From positions 198,979 through 262,978 of the forward strand of contig JAVMKO010000169.1 in assembly GCA_032164245.1 (NCBI GenBank): DNA of 64,000 nt, in the 5' to 3' direction. Both the position numbers and the translations under genes were made by a program. The notes under the pieces are model-generated. The model was given only the letters and a program-made list of their open reading frames with translations. It had not been told where the DNA came from and searched no databases. Shown here in pieces: positions 1 to 11,710 of the stretch (position 1 is the first letter of the stretch; every line of letters begins with the position of its first letter). Source of the DNA: Sternotherus odoratus. Taxonomy: Eukaryota > Chordata > Testudines > Kinosternidae.

Positions 1-1640
1 GTTATAGTCCTAGCCTTCACAGCCTCCTCAGGTAAGGAGTTCCACAGGTTGACTGTGCGCTGTGTGAAGAAGAACTTCCTTTTATTTGTTTTAAACCTGC
101 TGCATGCCAATTTCATTGAATGGCCCCTAGTTCTTCTATTTTGGGAACAAGTAAATAACTTTTCCTTATTCACTTCCTCCACACCACTCATAATTTTATA
201 TACCTCTATCATATCCCCCCTTAGTCTCCTCTTTTCCAAGCTAAAAAGTCCTAGCCTCCTTAATCTCTCTTCATATGGGACCCGTTCCAAACCCCTAATC
301 ATTTTAGTTGCCCTTCTCTGAACCTTTTCTAGTGCCAGTATATCCTTTTTGAGATGAGGAGACCACATTTGTATGCAGTATTCAAGATGTGGGCGCACCA
401 TGGATTTGTATAAGGGCAATAAGATATTCTCCGACTTATTCTCTATCCCTTTTTTAATGATTCCTAACATCCTGTTTGCTTTTTTGACCGCCGCTGCACA
501 CTGCGTGGATGCCTTCAGAGAACTATCCACAATGACTCCCAGGTCTTTTTCCTGATTGGTTGTAGCTAAATTAGCCCCCATCATATTGTATGTATAGTTG
601 GGGTTATTTTTTCCAATGTGCATTACTTTACATTTATCCACATTAAATTTCATTTGCCATTTTGTTGCCCAATCACTTAGTTTAGTGAGATCTTTTTGAA
701 GTTCTTCACAGTCTGCTTTGGTCCTTACTACTTTGAGCAGTTTAGTATCATCTGCAAACTTTGCCACATCACTGTTTACCCCTTCCTCCAAATCATTTAT
801 AAATAAGTTGAATAGGATCGGTCCCAGGACTGACCCTTGGGGAACACCACTAGTTACCCCTCTCCATTCTGAAAAAGTTCCATTTATTCCTACCCTTTGT
901 TCCCTGTCTTTTAACCAGTTTTCAATCCATGAGAGGATCTTCCCTCTTATCCCATGGCAGCTTAATTTACGTAAGAGCCTTTGGTGAGGGACCTTGTGAG
1001 GGGCTTTCTGGAAATCTAAGTACACTATGTCCACCGGATCCCTCTTGTCCACATGTTTGCTGACCCCTTCAAAGAACTCTAATAGATTAGTAAGACACGA
1101 TTTCCCTTTGCAGAAACCATGTTGACTTTTGCCCAACAATTTATGCTCTTCTATGTGTCTGACAATTTTATTCTTTACTATTGTTTCAACTAATTTTCCC
1201 GGTACGGATGTTAGACTGACTGGTCTGTAATTGCCAGGATCACCTCTAGAGCCCTTTTTAAATATTGGCGTTACATTAGCTATCTTCCAGTCACTGGGCA
1301 CAGTAGCCGATTTAAAGGATAGGTTACAAACCCTCGTTAATAGTGCCGCAATTTCACATTTGAGTTCTTTCAGAACTCTTGGGTGAATGCCATCTGGTCC
1401 CGGTGACTTGTTACAGTTAAGTTTATCAATGAGTTCCAGAACCTCCTCTACTGATACTTCAATTTGTGACAATACCTCAGATTTGTCACCTACAAAAGAC
1501 AGCTCAGGTTTAGGAATCTCCCTAACGTCCTCAGCCGTGAAGACTGAAGCAAAGAATTCATTTAGTTTCTCTGCAATGACTCTGTCATCTTTAAGTGCTC
1601 CTTTTGTATCTCTGTCATCCAGGGGCCCCACTGGTTGTTT
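1..1640 (-). mobile_element. CR1 LINE, ORF2 reverse transcriptase part, degenerate
   Basis: Read on the minus strand this is a CR1 (chicken repeat 1 family) non-LTR retrotransposon. The complement of about 815-865 encodes the RT signature GVPQGSVLGPILFNLFINDL, and the complement of about 745-765 gives KFADDTKLL, the catalytic A-D-D box. The left edge is the 3' part of ORF2; the same text, in the opposite orientation, recurs at 44610-44790. No long minus-strand frame remains open, so it is a dead copy running off the left edge. Plus-strand open frames here are shadows. Confidence 0.9.
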
Positions 1641-2439
1641 AGCAGACATAAGAGACATAAGAGACAATGGCCTCTGAACATGCCTGGGATCCTGGAAGGG
1701 GTAAAGAAGTATTGTGTAACACAAGGTAAACAATAGACAGTGTAGGCAGAACATGGGCAAGGCTGAAGGCCTCTGGGATTAAGTTCACTCTCAGTATGCA
1801 AAAAAGGACACTTGATTCTGGCCCCCATTCACTACTAAGGCAACATACAATGGCTGCAGTTGAGTTACAATAGGCCAAAGGAGGATTCCCCTGGCTTAGG
1901 CACAGCATAGTCTAAGACAGCTCTGTACTCTACACTACTGTCTCTGAGCTGTGATGTCCGGGGAATGTCCAAGGGTGGACTTGTAGTACATAGTCTAGAG
2001 GATTCTGGGCTACAATACATTCTATTTCACAGCCAATAAAGCTTTCTTGGTGTACCTGAGCTACTTAGTGCATACCTAGAGTCCTGGGTGGTATTGTACT
2101 CAGGTGGCTAGCCCATACAGCCTTCCCGCTGCCTTGACTACCTTGCTATTTTTAGCAGGCTAGCTACCTCAAAGCTAGCTCGGATATCTACACATGCTGC
2201 CATTGCACGTTCTCTCTGCAGTGTAGACATACCCTTAGCCATCATGCTTGATCCTAGACAGGAGAACTTGGGTGCAGATTTTAAAAGGTTGTGTTGGGTG
2301 CCAAACTCTTTTGAAAACCTGGCCACAGAAGGTAACACATTAATTCAGGGTCAGTTTCTGCTGCATTCCTGTTCTATTCATGAAACCTTAACCTCATACT
2401 CGCAACACTACACCAGCCATGGGTAGAAACCAGATCCAA
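1641..2439. other. Gene-free stretch with a MITE end
   Basis: No coding exon is recognised. A short 9-bp repeat (agacataag) sits at 1646-1668. Around 2210-2240 the text ctgcagtgtagacataccct is the usual right end of a turtle MITE whose left end was not found. Short open frames here have no recognisable protein. Confidence 0.5.
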
Positions 2440-2830
2440 ACATGGGACATTTCTGGGATAAATAACTTTTGGAAAACATAGAAGAAGTATTTATTACTTT
2501 GAATGCTTTGGGCCAGACCATGAGTTTGAGAAAAGAAAACTGAGGGGGCATTTGATAACAGTCTTCAAATATGTTAAGGGCTGCTATACAGAAAATGGTG
2601 ATCAATTGTTCTTCATGTCCACTGAAGGTAGAACAAGAAGCAATGAGCTTAATCTGGAGCAAGGGAGATTTAGGTTAGATAGTGGGAAAATCTTTCTAAT
2701 TCTAAAACTAGTTAAGCTCTGGAATAGGCTTCCAAAGGAGACTGTAAACTCTCCATCACTGGAGGTTTTTAAGAGCAGGTTAGACAAATAGTTGTCAATG
2801 ATGTTCTAGGTTTATTTGGCCCTACCTTAG
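2440..2830 (+). mobile_element. CR1-like LINE, ORF2 C-terminus and 3' end
   Basis: The plus frame at 2552-2791 encodes a run starting MITVFKYVKG and continuing through RTRSNELNLEQGRFRLDSGK and [20 protein letters not shown]. This is the C-terminal tail of CR1-type ORF2 (the usual form is RTRG..LK..RCRLD..K..F..RVV..WN.LP..VV.APS...FK..LD). The copy is 5'-truncated and is followed by a degraded 3' UTR. Confidence 0.8.
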
Positions 2831-3075
2831 CACAGGGAATTTTACTTGCTGACCTCTTATGGTCCATTCTAGTTCTACATTTCCATGTTGTTGGACCAGT
2901 TTATACCAGATGAAGATCTGGCCCATATGTCCATAGTATATAATAGCAGAGGGATATTTCTGGGGACAATATGAAAATGCTGCAATAAATATTTGATATA
3001 GCTTGTCAGTGCTCATATGTCATATTTCCGTTAAACATTCTAACCTTCTCTGTGTTGCTTTGCTTTCTTTTGAAG

Positions 3076-3099
3076 AGGCACTCATCAGTGCAGAAGAAG
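3076..3099 (+). CDS. Candidate 24-bp butyrophilin-type cytoplasmic exon
   Basis: A pyrimidine-rich tract ends in ...ttcttttgaag. It is followed by 24 bp and a gtagat donor. With two bases completing the previous codon and one left over, it shows the same phase as every confirmed exon of the gene 1 array and would encode (E)ALISAEE. Length, phase and acidic content fit a membrane-proximal cytoplasmic exon of a BTN-like gene. A 24-bp match to splice consensus can occur by chance, and no flanking paralogue supports it. Confidence 0.25.
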
Positions 3100-3308
3100 G
3101 TAGATATATTTCATCACTTCATTATTTAAATTCAATATGTAAAATATGAGAAACCTATCTCCTTCTCATAATGATATGTAGAGTTTATTACACTTCCCAT
3201 AGATTTCTTGAAAGCAAATTCAAAATGTTTGCCTTTCCATCAATATAAATTGGGTTTGCCAATGCAATGCACTGTATGGGACACATCATAGATACACTAT
3301 GTAATGAC

Positions 3309-3398
3309 AAAGAGTCCTGTGGCACCTTAAAGACTAAATAAAGTACTGAAACATAAGCTTTCGTGGGCTAATACCCACTTCGTTGGATGCATGCAGAC
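3309..3398 (+). mobile_element. Penelope-like (Neptune) terminal fragment
   Basis: Carries gagtcctgtggcacctt and gcataagctttcgtgggcta, then tacccacttcgttggatgca. This is the terminal repeat of the Penelope-like element that is complete at 22100-24209. Only about 90 bp of one end is present. Confidence 0.85.
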
Positions 3399-5099
3399 TT
3401 AATGGACTGTGTAATGGACACTCTCTAATGAGCAGTCTCTCATTCATGATGACCCACCTTCCACCTTCCATTCCACTCACAACTGCATAACACCCCTGGA
3501 GCAGCTACTATTATTGCATACATAGAAAAGTATTAATGGGAAAGCACTGTGTATTGTTAGCTGCCTTTAATGCTCTGTGTCAGTGATTCCCAAACTTTTT
3601 TCCTTCAAGGACTCCTTTGGCATCTGACTAAATTACCTGGCCCACTTTCATTTTTTATACATAAGTTTCATGCTGATATTATCATTATTCTGTTAGGTTA
3701 ATTTCTTATTTTAAAATATATGTTTTGTCATTAAAATAAGAATCACAAAGGAACCAAAAATAAACAGTCGGCAATCATTACAAGTTATCACATCAGCATT
3801 ATTTTCACTTTAACTAAAATTATTTTGTGGTGTAGTTCTGAATGGGCAAGTACTGGTGGTACCAGAATGCCCCTGCCAGTGTGGGAATGCCACCCAGCTG
3901 CATGACCTTTCACACATGGTATATGAGAGGTCACACTGTCTAAAGGACACCATTTTGAGAACACGGTGCAGCAAAAGTACCAGAATACTTTTCCGGCACA
4001 TTCTGATCCAATTGCAGTACTCCTTAAGGGACAGACCCTCACATAATCCAGGGCAAGCCCCACTCCCCAACAGAGGTCCACTGCTCTATTGTTTGGTCTT
4101 TTCTGAAGAAGAAAAAAACACTGTGCTTCTTGGGATGGATTGATCTTAATCAAAGGTATTAAAATCCCTGTTTTTAATCGTGATTGAAATAAGGAAGCCT
4201 TGATTTAAATAATTATTTTTAATTGTACTTTGCATTTGTACATGGTTATTTTCCTAAAGAAAAGTTGATTCTCATTGATTTATATAAAGAAAAGTTGATT
4301 CTCATTTATCTGTAAATATTAAAATGTGTTAATATGCATCTATCTCTATGACCTTTATACTAAATAGGATACTTCTTGTCACTATTCCAGAGCACATGCT
4401 ATAGGTATACATTAATTTAGACAATTAAATAGATTAACATATATTTATTCCAATTCTTAAATTTTATATTTTTAATGTTAGAAAATAGTGAATGATCCAT
4501 TTCTTCCTTACTAGACGATAAATGTATTACTTAAGATTTGTATCAAGCTATATTTGGATGAAAATTGGCATTCAATTAAAACACACAAAACAACATTATA
4601 TTAAAATTATTATTAGAATAAAACTTCCTTATATGTGCTAGATACATATCAAAACATGTTTTTCCTAATTCTTTTATTAAACAAATTATTCTCTGAAGTT
4701 AATGAACTGAACTTACTGCTGCTAGTCACTATGTCCTTCACATTTTAGAGCTACTAGATCTCATTCTTTCACACCTAGCTTTTTTTTTTTTACACAAAAA
4801 AAAAGGAAAACAAATTTTCCTTCTTTTTCAACTTCCAGCTGGTTTCGTAATTTTTAATAAAGTTGCCATTGAAGAAAACATTCCATTTGCACATGCAGGC
4901 TACTTTAGCTGGCTTAGCACTTCCACAAAATGATTCCAGGTGCTTAGCTAGTGTTTTCCACCACTTCCATGGTTTGACTTTCATTAAAACATTGGCAGCA
5001 AACCTATTCTTCTTATTATTATTATTATTCTCAGTACTATTACTATTATTAAATTTTAATTCTTTTTATAGATTATAGTGACTTTAGGGCTTAAAATAG
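3399..5099. other. AT-rich gene-free stretch with a hAT-like left end
   Basis: No exon was recognised. At 3580-3600 cagtgattcccaaactttt matches the usual left terminus of turtle hAT MITEs, but no right end was found. A TTA/ATT microsatellite runs at about 5011-5055. Open frames at 3788-4153 on both strands overlap and resemble no known protein. Confidence 0.5.
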
Positions 5100-5570
5100 T
5101 TTGCTGTAATTTCAAATTTAATTTTAAACTGCTTTACGTTAAAAAAGGTTTTAAATTAAAAAAATAATAATTTAAATTAAATGTATGATTTTTTAATAAA
5201 ATCATTGATAAATATCCACCCTGTGGCTTTTGTTGTTCATTTAATTTCTGCTCCCATCTGTTTCTTTCTTTATGGGAAGATTTTTTTAACGTATCAAAAA
5301 AATTGTTCAAAATATTTTTGTTTTAGCGTGTAGGAAACATTGAAGATATACCTGACATTTAAAAAAAAGGAAAAAATGGAGAGAAAATGGATGTACATGG
5401 TTAAACACATGGTTTTCTTTTTGTTTTTTGTTTTTATTATGAAGAACAAGTTTAAACTTTGTTGTAATATGCGTTGTTTGAAAACTACTGCTATATGCTA
5501 TGGACAAAACTGGAAGTAGAAGTTAACTTCATGGTTTTCTTTTTTGAGGAAGACTACAGAAAGAAAAGGG
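5100..5570 (+). repeat. Relic copy of the gene 1 heptad-exon unit
   Basis: Text at 5140-5360 (atttaatttctgctcccatc, then ttgttcaaaatatttttgtt, then atatacctgacatt) matches the introns around 11510-11930, 14810-15050 and 17290-17540. At 5390-5430 tacatggttaaacacatggt repeats the intron just before the exon at 13004. A second echo at 5497-5569 ends in a dead 21-bp exon-like block (5549-5569) with an AG before it but no GT after it. This appears to be the oldest copy of the duplicated unit. Confidence 0.6.
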
Positions 5571-7489
5571 GGGAGAAGTTGTTTTTTTCCCCAAAAAATG
5601 CATTGTTTGGAGTCTGAAACTATTTTCCAAAATTGTGTTGCATTCCACCAATACTTACAGTTTGGGAGGAAGTTTTGAAAAGGTTTAAAATGTTTTGTTT
5701 TGAGTGTTTTGATTTGAGTATTTTGTTTTGAATTTTTTATTTTGAAATGTTTTGTTTTGAGTGTTTCAGTTGTGGAGAAACTTTTCAAAAGATTTGAAAT
5801 GTTTTGGTTTCAGTGTTTTATTTTGAAATATTTCATTTTAAAAAAGGCAAACTATTTCATTTCAACTTTCTGATATGAAATGCTATTTTGTTTCCAAGTT
5901 TGGAAAATTAAAAAAAAATGGGAAAAGAAAAATCAAAAATGGCTGAATCAAAAAGAAAAAAACTCAGGAAACAATTCAGTTTATGTCAACTGAAGCAATT
6001 TGATTAATATAAATTGACATTTTTTCAAAAAAAATTTTGATTTGACAAAAAAATGTTTTTGTTTTGAATTGAAACAGCTTGTTTTCCTGAACTTTTTCCA
6101 ATTGAAAAAATCCATTATTCATCCAGCGCTACTCATAAAACTCTTTATGCAGCCAAGCCACCACTAGAAGGGGGACATAGTGCCCCAATGAGTAGGTGCA
6201 TGTTACATTGTCTCTCTGTATATCTACCGCCATGGTCTTTTCGCCACAAGTAGGAGTGTGTATGGGACTTTTTTCCCGCTTTACTGGCTGGTCCACTACT
6301 GCAGCATCCTGACTGATTTACTTCCATAGCTCAGGCTGAAAGTCCTGGCCTTAATTCTCATTCTCGGCCCATGTGGCAGTGTTGTTATGGATGAATTTTT
6401 CTTTATTTTTTTTTCTTTTCTTCTTTATGTTTTCTTTTCAGTCTAATTATGAGCACACACTCCCAAAAACAGAGAGCTGGTCTTTTTAATTACCTGAAAA
6501 GTATCATATACATATTCCTGTGGTAATGTACAATGTTATTTTTAATACCATTTTTTCAAAATAAACCTCACAGAAAATAGTTTCATTTAGCATGTTAATA
6601 AAATATCCAGGTCATTTGTAATTGTTAATTAATATTAATTATAATTATTTATTATTTGATTTATTGCCAGAGCGTGGAGGTGGTTCTTGGCTGTGTCAAG
6701 GTAAGTGCAATTGTCTTTTGTGAACAGGCTGTAATATATCTCCAGGGCAGGACTCTGGTCTCCACAGTGTATGTACCTCATTGGCAGCACATTCTGGGGT
6801 AGATCCTATTCAGCTAAACAACAGAGTAAAAGGGTCATAGGAGATTCCCCTTTCTGCCCACCTTGCATACAGCATGCACTCGGGACAAGCCAGAGTGCAG
6901 CGTCTCACGTCAAATGAATGTTGAATTAATAAACAAGAGTATTCTCATTGCAAACCACAGCTGGCCAATGATACCTGCATCCAAACATTTTTCAACTCAA
7001 AATGGCTTTTCAACACAAGTGAAAAATTGTGAGAAAAGTTTTCACTTTGCCCAGATATTTTTGGAGTTCTTGATGAAACATGGAAAGCCAAATTCAGTTT
7101 TCAAATCTTTTTAGGTTTCATTAGTTTTCTTCTACTATTTTTCCTTTACCGCCCCCCCACTTCATTTTTTTTCCTTTCTGTGGTAGACAAAGTGTGTGTG
7201 TGGGGGGGGGGAATAATTTTTTTCCTCTCTTTTCAATCTTTTCTTTTCAAAATTCCACTAAAAATTCAAACAAAACAATGATTTTTGTTACATTTTCCAA
7301 AAAATTTCACAGAAAAGAATTACTGTTTTTTGACTAGCTCTGCTGGAAACCTGATTATAAGGAGAACGAGCAAATAAACAAACAAAGTGCTGCAGCACTT
7401 GAATTGTTCTTTAGGATGAGGTTCACCCTGTGAATAGTGACTGAATAAAACCTTCCACAAGGGGTCAGTGATGACATAAAGTAGATGAG
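5571..7489. other. AT-rich intergenic or intronic stretch
   Basis: About 5680-5880 holds an imperfect repeat of gttttgaaat/gttttgagtg type. About 6980-7340 is a similar low-complexity T-rich element. No gene is recognised apart from a weak exon candidate at 6671-6700. Confidence 0.5.
6671..6700 (+). CDS. Weak candidate 30-bp exon of gene 1
   Basis: ttgccag precedes 30 bp that end at a perfect gtaagt donor. In the array phase (2 bases + 9 codons + 1 base) it would encode (E)RGGGSWLCQ. Length and phase are compatible with the butyrophilin-like gene, but the peptide is not heptad-like and the polypyrimidine tract is poor. Confidence 0.2.
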
Positions 7490-7518
7490 GTAAAGTCCTG
7501 TGGCACCTTAAAGACTAT
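7490..7518 (+). mobile_element. Penelope-like terminal scrap
   Basis: Contains aagtcctgtggcaccttaaa, the outer end of the Neptune-type terminal repeat. It breaks off after about 28 bp. Confidence 0.7.
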
Positions 7519-7599
7519 GGTGCCAGCCAGAAGTACATCCTCAGTGCAGTCTCCATCAGCCTTGATTCTGTATAGCTCCAGCCACAAACTAAAACTGCC

Positions 7600-7759
7600 C
7601 CCCCCCCAAAGGATAATACATTGGAGAGGTTATCAATGAAACTGCTTAGGGTGAATTTTCCACTAGCAAAAAGTGTCCAGATCTTTAAATGGCTATGCCT
7701 AGGAATATCAAGTAGGAATAGGCAGGTGATAATACTGCTCTATATAGCATTGTTTAGAC
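7600..7759 (+). mobile_element. CR1-like LINE fragment, left half of an interrupted copy
   Basis: The plus frame reads ...GISSRNRQVIILLYIALFRP, a CR1 ORF2 block normally followed by LEYCVQFWSP. The continuation (aggtactgtgtccagttccg, CVQFR) resumes at 8786 after the inserted hAT element. Confidence 0.6.
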
Positions 7760-8785
7760 CAGTGATGGCGAACCCACGCCGAGCCGTCTCTGTGGGCACG
7801 CCGTGACTACAGTCATACACTGTAGTCACGGCGTCGGCTCCCGCAGACTACATCTCCCACAGTTCTCTGGGGAGAACCCTCCCCAGAGAACACTGAAACC
7901 ACGCCCCCCGCTCTATCACCTGACACACGGACGTCATAGGAGCGACTGGGGCAGGACATCACAGGAGCGACTGGGGCCTCGCTGGAGTCGGGTCACAGCG
8001 AGCAGCGTGACCCAGCGAACAAGTAAGCGCGGGGGGGGGGGTGGTGTCAGTTGTGGGGTTGGAGGAAAGGAGGTTTGGGGGGGAGAGACCGGGCTGGGTG
8101 GGTCATTTGGGGGGTGGGTGGGAGGGAAGGAGGTTTGGGGGGGAGAGACTGGGCTGGGTGGGTCAGTTGTGGGGTTGGAGGAAAAGAGGTTTGGGGGGGA
8201 GAGACCGGGCTGAGTGGGTCAGTTGGGGGGTGGGTGGGAGGGAAGGAGGTTTGGGGGGGAGAGACTGGGCTGGGTGGGTCAGTTGGGGGGTTGGAGGAAA
8301 GGAGGTTTGGGGGGGAGAGACCGGGCTGGGTGGGTCATTTGGGGGGTGGGTGGGAGGGAAGGAGGTTTGGGGGGGAGAGACTGGGCTGGGTGGGTCAGTT
8401 GTGGGGTTGGAGGAAAGGAGGTTTGGGGGGGAGAGACCGGGCTGAGTGGGTCAGTTGGGGGGTGGGTGGGAGGGAAGGAGGTTTGGGGGGGAGAGACTGG
8501 GCTGAGTGGGTCAGTTGGGGGGGGGTGTACAGTTGGGTTTTTTTTTTGTTTTTTTGTTTTTTTTTTTTCAATTAAAAAATGTTTAATGGAAATCTCTGTT
8601 ATTGTGTTTTTCTTTTTAAACAAAAGCTGTTAATTAGTTTGAAAAACTGTACGAATTGTTTTTTCTAAACTAAAACCTCGTTATTCAGGTTTAATTGCAG
8701 TGTTGGCACTTTGAAAAAAAAAAGTCGTTTTGGTTTGCAGTTTGGGCACTCAGGCTCAAAAAGGTTTGCCATCACTGGTTTAGAC
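7752..8785 (+). mobile_element. hAT-like MITE with 8-bp target duplication, carrying a minisatellite
   Basis: The element proper is 7760-8777. It begins cagtgatggcgaacc and ends ggtttgccatcactg, giving terminal inverted repeats that match at 14 of 15 positions. It is flanked by a perfect 8-bp direct repeat, gtttagac (7752-7759 and 8778-8785). Eight-base duplications and CAG-type ends are standard for hAT transposons. There is no transposase, so it is non-autonomous. It landed inside a CR1 fragment, which gives the order of the two events. Strand is arbitrary. Confidence 0.93.
8041..8525. repeat. G-rich minisatellite, dimeric ~116-bp period
   Basis: Two related ~58-bp monomers alternate: one with gtggggttggaggaaaggag, the other with gtgggtgggagggaaggagg. 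Both share ggtttgggggggagagac and gggctg. The dimer recurs at about 8047, 8163, 8281 and 8397. A cgggctgggtgg/cgggctgagtgg change adds a ~234-bp higher-order period. Plus-strand G-runs of 4-7 bases recur throughout. All three plus frames stay open for more than 100 codons because of composition; this is not coding. Confidence 0.92.
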
Positions 8786-8900
8786 CATTACTAGGTACTG
8801 TGTCCAGTTCCGGTGTTCAAAGGATGTTGAAAAAGAGAACTTCAAAACATTTTGTGTCCCATCTGGCCAAGCCAAATTTGATGGGAGACTGTTCTGTCAT
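8786..8900 (+). mobile_element. CR1-like LINE fragment, right half
   Basis: Continues the copy at 7600-7759: ggtactgtgtccagttccgg encodes the CVQF block of CR1 ORF2. Removing the hAT element and one 8-bp duplication rejoins the text. Confidence 0.55.
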
Positions 8901-9060
8901 GTGTGAAAATAAAACTCAGTCCCTCTTTCCTTTAGGCTGCATGGTACAAAGGACGTGAAAGGGGCAGCATCTCTTCAGAAAGGAATAACCATGTTCCTTT
9001 AATCTCTATAGCCCAGATGTGAAAGCTTACCCCTGTGCTCTAAACTAAAGGGGTGCTTTA

Positions 9061-9880
9061 AATTCTTTGCTGACCTGGAGCTGTAGCTGGTAAGAAATGG
9101 AGCTGATTGTTTTGGGCTCAGTTTAGTGATCTGAAGAGAAAAAAAGATTTTATATTTTCTCTCACTGATTTTTAGCATCAGAGTTGAAAAGAAAAAGTTA
9201 AAAAGATCAGTGTTGCAGTCCTATTCTTGCTCTCATTGGTGAAAATATCCCACTATGGAATGGGTTGTTCATCACTTAAATCCTAGTTATCTCTTCAAAA
9301 TAGACCATAGGTGTGTACCTTGTGCTGCACAGGTCTAGTCCATCTCACTCTCCAGAGATGAATTTCACCCTAAATCAGTCATAACATGTCTGTGAATATA
9401 TGAGGAATGAGGCCCTGAAATGTGTCTTCAATTATATGATTTGCAATTTGCCATTGATTTTAATAATAAATGTAACAACATTTTGAGATCATGTGTGTAG
9501 GGGTTCCTGCTGACAAATATAGACCATTTCTCTTTCTGGGTTTTTTTCCTTATATATTTTAGTAATCTCCCTCCTACCTCCCTTTGAGGTCCGGGGAGTT
9601 AAAGACACTTCTCTCAGGCTTCAAGGGTGTTGGAGCCTCTCCAAGCTCTGTCACCCTGGCCACGGTGTTCCCCTGAGGGGTGCAGGCAGGAATTTCTTCT
9701 TCTCTCCCCCATGTTTTGGGGGGCTGGTTCTGAGAAGTCTTTCCAGTCCCATTTCTGGTCTGTGTCTTGGTAGAGCAAGAGAGCTTGACTCGAGTAGCAG
9801 AGCCAACATGCATTGGCTTCTTCCTCTCATAGCACTGAGGTGAAAGAGCAGAAGGCAGGAGCACATTTCATATGTGCATC
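9061..9880 (+). repeat. Tandem unit copy 0 of the gene 1 intron-exon block
   Basis: 9220-9700 repeats the order seen at 10900-11400: tcttgctc...ttgg, then gatgaatttcaccctaaatc, then a gaatatatgaggaatgaggc block, then a gaggtcc..gg block with an acacttctctcaggc stretch. It is the most diverged of the copies near the array. At 9065-9087 a relic of the first heptad exon may survive (ttctttgctgacctggagct and then gtaaga), with its acceptor AG lost. No usable exon remains. Confidence 0.6.
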
Positions 9881-10384
9881 ATCAGAACGTGTAACACCAG
9901 ACACTCCTGCTCCTAGCAAACCGTTATAAGGTGATGGGCTGTGTTAGAAGGTGTGAACACACTCTTAACCTGATGTCCTTCAACCTCACGTTACAAGAGC
10001 TAGGACAAATATTCTCAAAATTTATCATATGCAAACAGCTCTTTATCAAAGTATCCTCTTTTAAAATATTATTTTAGTAGTGATAGGCCTGGGTTGGTTT
10101 TCCTGTCCCGTTAGAATTTTCAACATTTGAAAAGATTTCCCCATCCTGAAACAGGAGGAATAGTTGAAATTTTGAAATGGTTCACAAACCAAACGCTACC
10201 TATCCCAACCCCGTTTAGTTTAAATCAATTAAAACATGTTATTTTGAAATTTGTTTAGATTTTGAAGTTTTTTCCCATTTAAAAACTGTGCTATATGTAT
10301 ATTTATCTACATTTCTAAACAAAAAATCACTTGCCTTGAAAATTCAAATTCAGAACTTCTCATTACAAAAATGTTGAACTGGAA
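9881..10384. other. Gene-free stretch
   Basis: AT-rich sequence between unit copies 0 and 1. No exon, RNA gene or complete transposon was recognised. Confidence 0.45.
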
Positions 10385-10469
10385 TGTTTTTAAAAACTGT
10401 GGTTTGGGCTCTTGCAACGTAATTGTGGTGAGGTAGCAGATTAGAAGTTTTTTGGGAGGGGTGTAACAT

Positions 10470-10668
10470 ATGGAGATACACCTATCTCATAGAACTGGAA
10501 GGACCTTGAAAGGTCATCAAATCCAGTCCCCTGGCTTTACTAGCAGGATGAAGTACTGTCTCCTGACACATTTTTTGCCCCAGATCTCTAAATGGCCCCT
10601 TCAAGGATTGAACTCATAACCCTATGTTTAGTAGGCCAATACTCAAACCAGTGAGCTCCCCCTCCACC
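10470..10668 (-). mobile_element. Cry-type tRNA-derived SINE
   Basis: On the minus strand it reads as a tRNA-like head (complement of actcaaaccagtgagctccc, then a complement of ttgaactcataaccctatg as box-B-like) and a tail equal to the complement of aactggaaggaccttgaaag. This matches the Cry SINE family of cryptodiran turtles. It sits 49 bp upstream of the exon at 10717, while the equivalent place in copy 3 (near 16590) has no SINE. Confidence 0.85.
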
Positions 10669-10716
10669 TAACAGCTGCAAATTGTGTACATTAAAAACAT
10701 ATTTTTTTCTTTGCAG

Positions 10717-10737
10717 ATGAACTCCAAGAAAAACTGG
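10717..10737 (+). CDS. Gene 1 heptad exon, copy 1a (butyrophilin-like)
   Basis: The acceptor tract ttttttctttgcag precedes 21 bp, followed by the donor gtaagt. With two bases closing the previous codon it encodes (D)ELQEKL plus one leftover base, a leucine-bearing heptad. Twenty-one-base symmetric exons coding single heptads are a hallmark of the cytoplasmic juxtamembrane region of BTN-family genes. Its leftover G joins GA of the next exon to give Gly. Its twin is the exon at 16650. Exons this short are easily missed by gene predictors. Confidence 0.8.
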
Positions 10738-11710
10738 GTAAGTGTGTGTTGGTTTTTTGAATGTAAAAGTTAATTCAATTCCACAGTAGAAAAGTGATGC
10801 AAATAGAAATGAAGGTCTCACAGAAATAAGGGAACTGAAGGATTTTTGTTGTTGTTAGAATATTATTTTGTGAAATTTGCTAGGATGAATAGATGAATGC
10901 TACAGATCAATTCTTGCTCCCATTGGGTGAAAGACTCTCCTATGTGTCACTTATATCCCACATAGGCTTCAAAAGAGAACATTGGTGTGTACCTTGTGCA
11001 GCAGAGTCCTAGAGCTTGCTTGCTGTCCTGAGATGAATTTCACCCCAAATCAGTCCTTACATGTCTGTGAATATAGAGGGAGTTAGGCCCCGACAATGTG
11101 TCACAAATGATGTGGTTTGGGATTTGCCATTGATATTAATAATAGCAGTATCATCAGGTCCTGTGACACAGTTACTTTGTGTGGGTGTCCCACACTCAAA
11201 ATATGAAATATTTGATTAACCTAGCTGATATTTTGGTATATCAATTGTGTCTTCTCCACCACCCTCTTCTTCTTCTGAGGTCTGGAGAGGGCAAGACACA
11301 CACTCCAGAAAAGTTTGAAGAGTGTGGGAGCCCCTCCAAAGCCTGTTACACTGGCCAGGCCTGAAGGGTGCACCTCCATGTCTTTGGGGGATGGAAGAGA
11401 AGGAATCTCTTCCCTTCCTGACCTAAGGGCTTCGTGGAGCTAGAGGGGAGAGAAGCAGCAGAGCCAACATGGATTAATGCCTTACAATTAATTTTAATAT
11501 CATTTTATTAAAAAACAAAAAGTTTTAAATTTCAATTTTAAAAAGATCTAATTTAAATTAAATTAAATAATTGAATTTTACCCACCCATGGGCATTTTTT
11601 TTCATGTAATTTCTGCTCCCATCTATTTATTTATTTAAATATTGTTTTTAAAGTATCAAAGAAATTGATCAAAATATTTTTGTTTTAGAGTTTAGGAAAT
11701 ATATAAATAA

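Noticed and set aside
8041..8633. Gly/Trp-rich frames of 134-174 codons
   Set aside because: Composition of the hAT-borne minisatellite; three overlapping frames are open at once.
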